Below, piece after piece: positions 14,482 through 14,498 of a stretch of DNA of 14,498 nt. The translations under genes were made by a program, and so were the position numbers. The notes beneath the pieces were generated by a model. The model was not told the origin of the DNA and did no database searches. It saw only the letters and a list, made by a program, of their open reading frames with translations. Source of the stretch: MED-G16 sp964467915 (lineage in GTDB: Bacteria > Bacteroidota > Bacteroidia > Cytophagales > MED-G16). The number at the start of each line of letters is the position of its first letter. The stretch's first letter is position 1. The DNA is taken from contig CAYXSW010000029.1 in assembly GCA_964467915.1 (NCBI GenBank), positions 1 to 14,498 on the forward strand. Reading direction: 5' to 3'.

Positions 14482-14498
14482 GAAATAATCTCAATGAC
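14463..14498 (-). CDS. C-terminal end of an unidentified protein (partial)
   Basis: The minus-strand frame that shares the repeat-encoded stop reads VIEIISKKPKP to the window edge. Only eleven residues are visible, so no family can be named. The identical five-residue ending suggests either a tandem paralogue of the DUF998 protein or an unrelated gene whose 3' end carries the same repeat. The six residues before it differ from the DUF998 ending (FCAILI). It is called coding because the repeat keeps the same frame, which is indirect evidence. Confidence 0.4.
   Translation of the reverse strand, partial: VIEIISKKPKP

Overview
The window looks like chromosomal DNA from a low-GC marine-type Flavobacteriales (Bacteroidota) bacterium. 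The evidence is strong A+T richness, a type IX secretion (T9SS) C-terminal sorting domain at the left edge, several exact TAnnTTTG Bacteroidota -7 promoter boxes, short exported-protein leaders ending in SQ, lipoproteins, and homologue types common in flavobacteria. No RNA gene, CRISPR array, transposase or phage gene was seen, and no gap between genes exceeds 300 bases.

Layout. 1-2326 (+): the 3' end of a secreted Calx-beta/T9SS protein, a nucleoside hydrolase and a ribokinase-like PfkB kinase, spaced by 4-6 bases like an operon. The two enzymes together would turn a nucleoside into base plus ribose 5-phosphate. 2323-3696 (-): an exported purple-acid-phosphatase-like phosphoesterase whose stop codon overlaps that of the kinase. 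3869-5494 (+): an exported M1 metallopeptidase, preceded by an inverted repeat and closed by a bidirectional terminator. 5545-6339 (-): a lipoprotein joining an NTF2/SnoaL-like domain to an antibiotic-biosynthesis-monooxygenase-like domain. 6405-9110 (-): yqaA-like, thrB, thrC, a compact cluster for the last two steps of threonine synthesis without thrA beside it. 9170-9913 (+): a Bax inhibitor-1/YccA-type membrane protein, divergent from the yqaA-like gene.

9917-14498 (-): a Tat-exported flavin amine oxidase, a three-His-box fatty acid desaturase, an FGE-sulfatase-fold lipoprotein, a DUF998 membrane protein, and the last codons of another gene at the right edge. The DUF998 gene lies between two perfect 41-bp direct repeats exactly 660 bp apart. 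Each repeat spans the last five codons and stop of a minus-strand reading frame plus its downstream bases.

Most of the window is ordinary metabolism and envelope biology. The two observations most worth checking are the 41-bp repeat pair and the desaturase, whose family-like N-terminus continues 38 codons upstream of its first ATG with no ATG, GTG or TTG in frame. No complete novel system could be demonstrated. Several start codons were moved inward from the longest possible ORF (to 6339, 8635, 9110 and 9170) because signal peptides, family N-termini or promoter boxes support the shorter forms.
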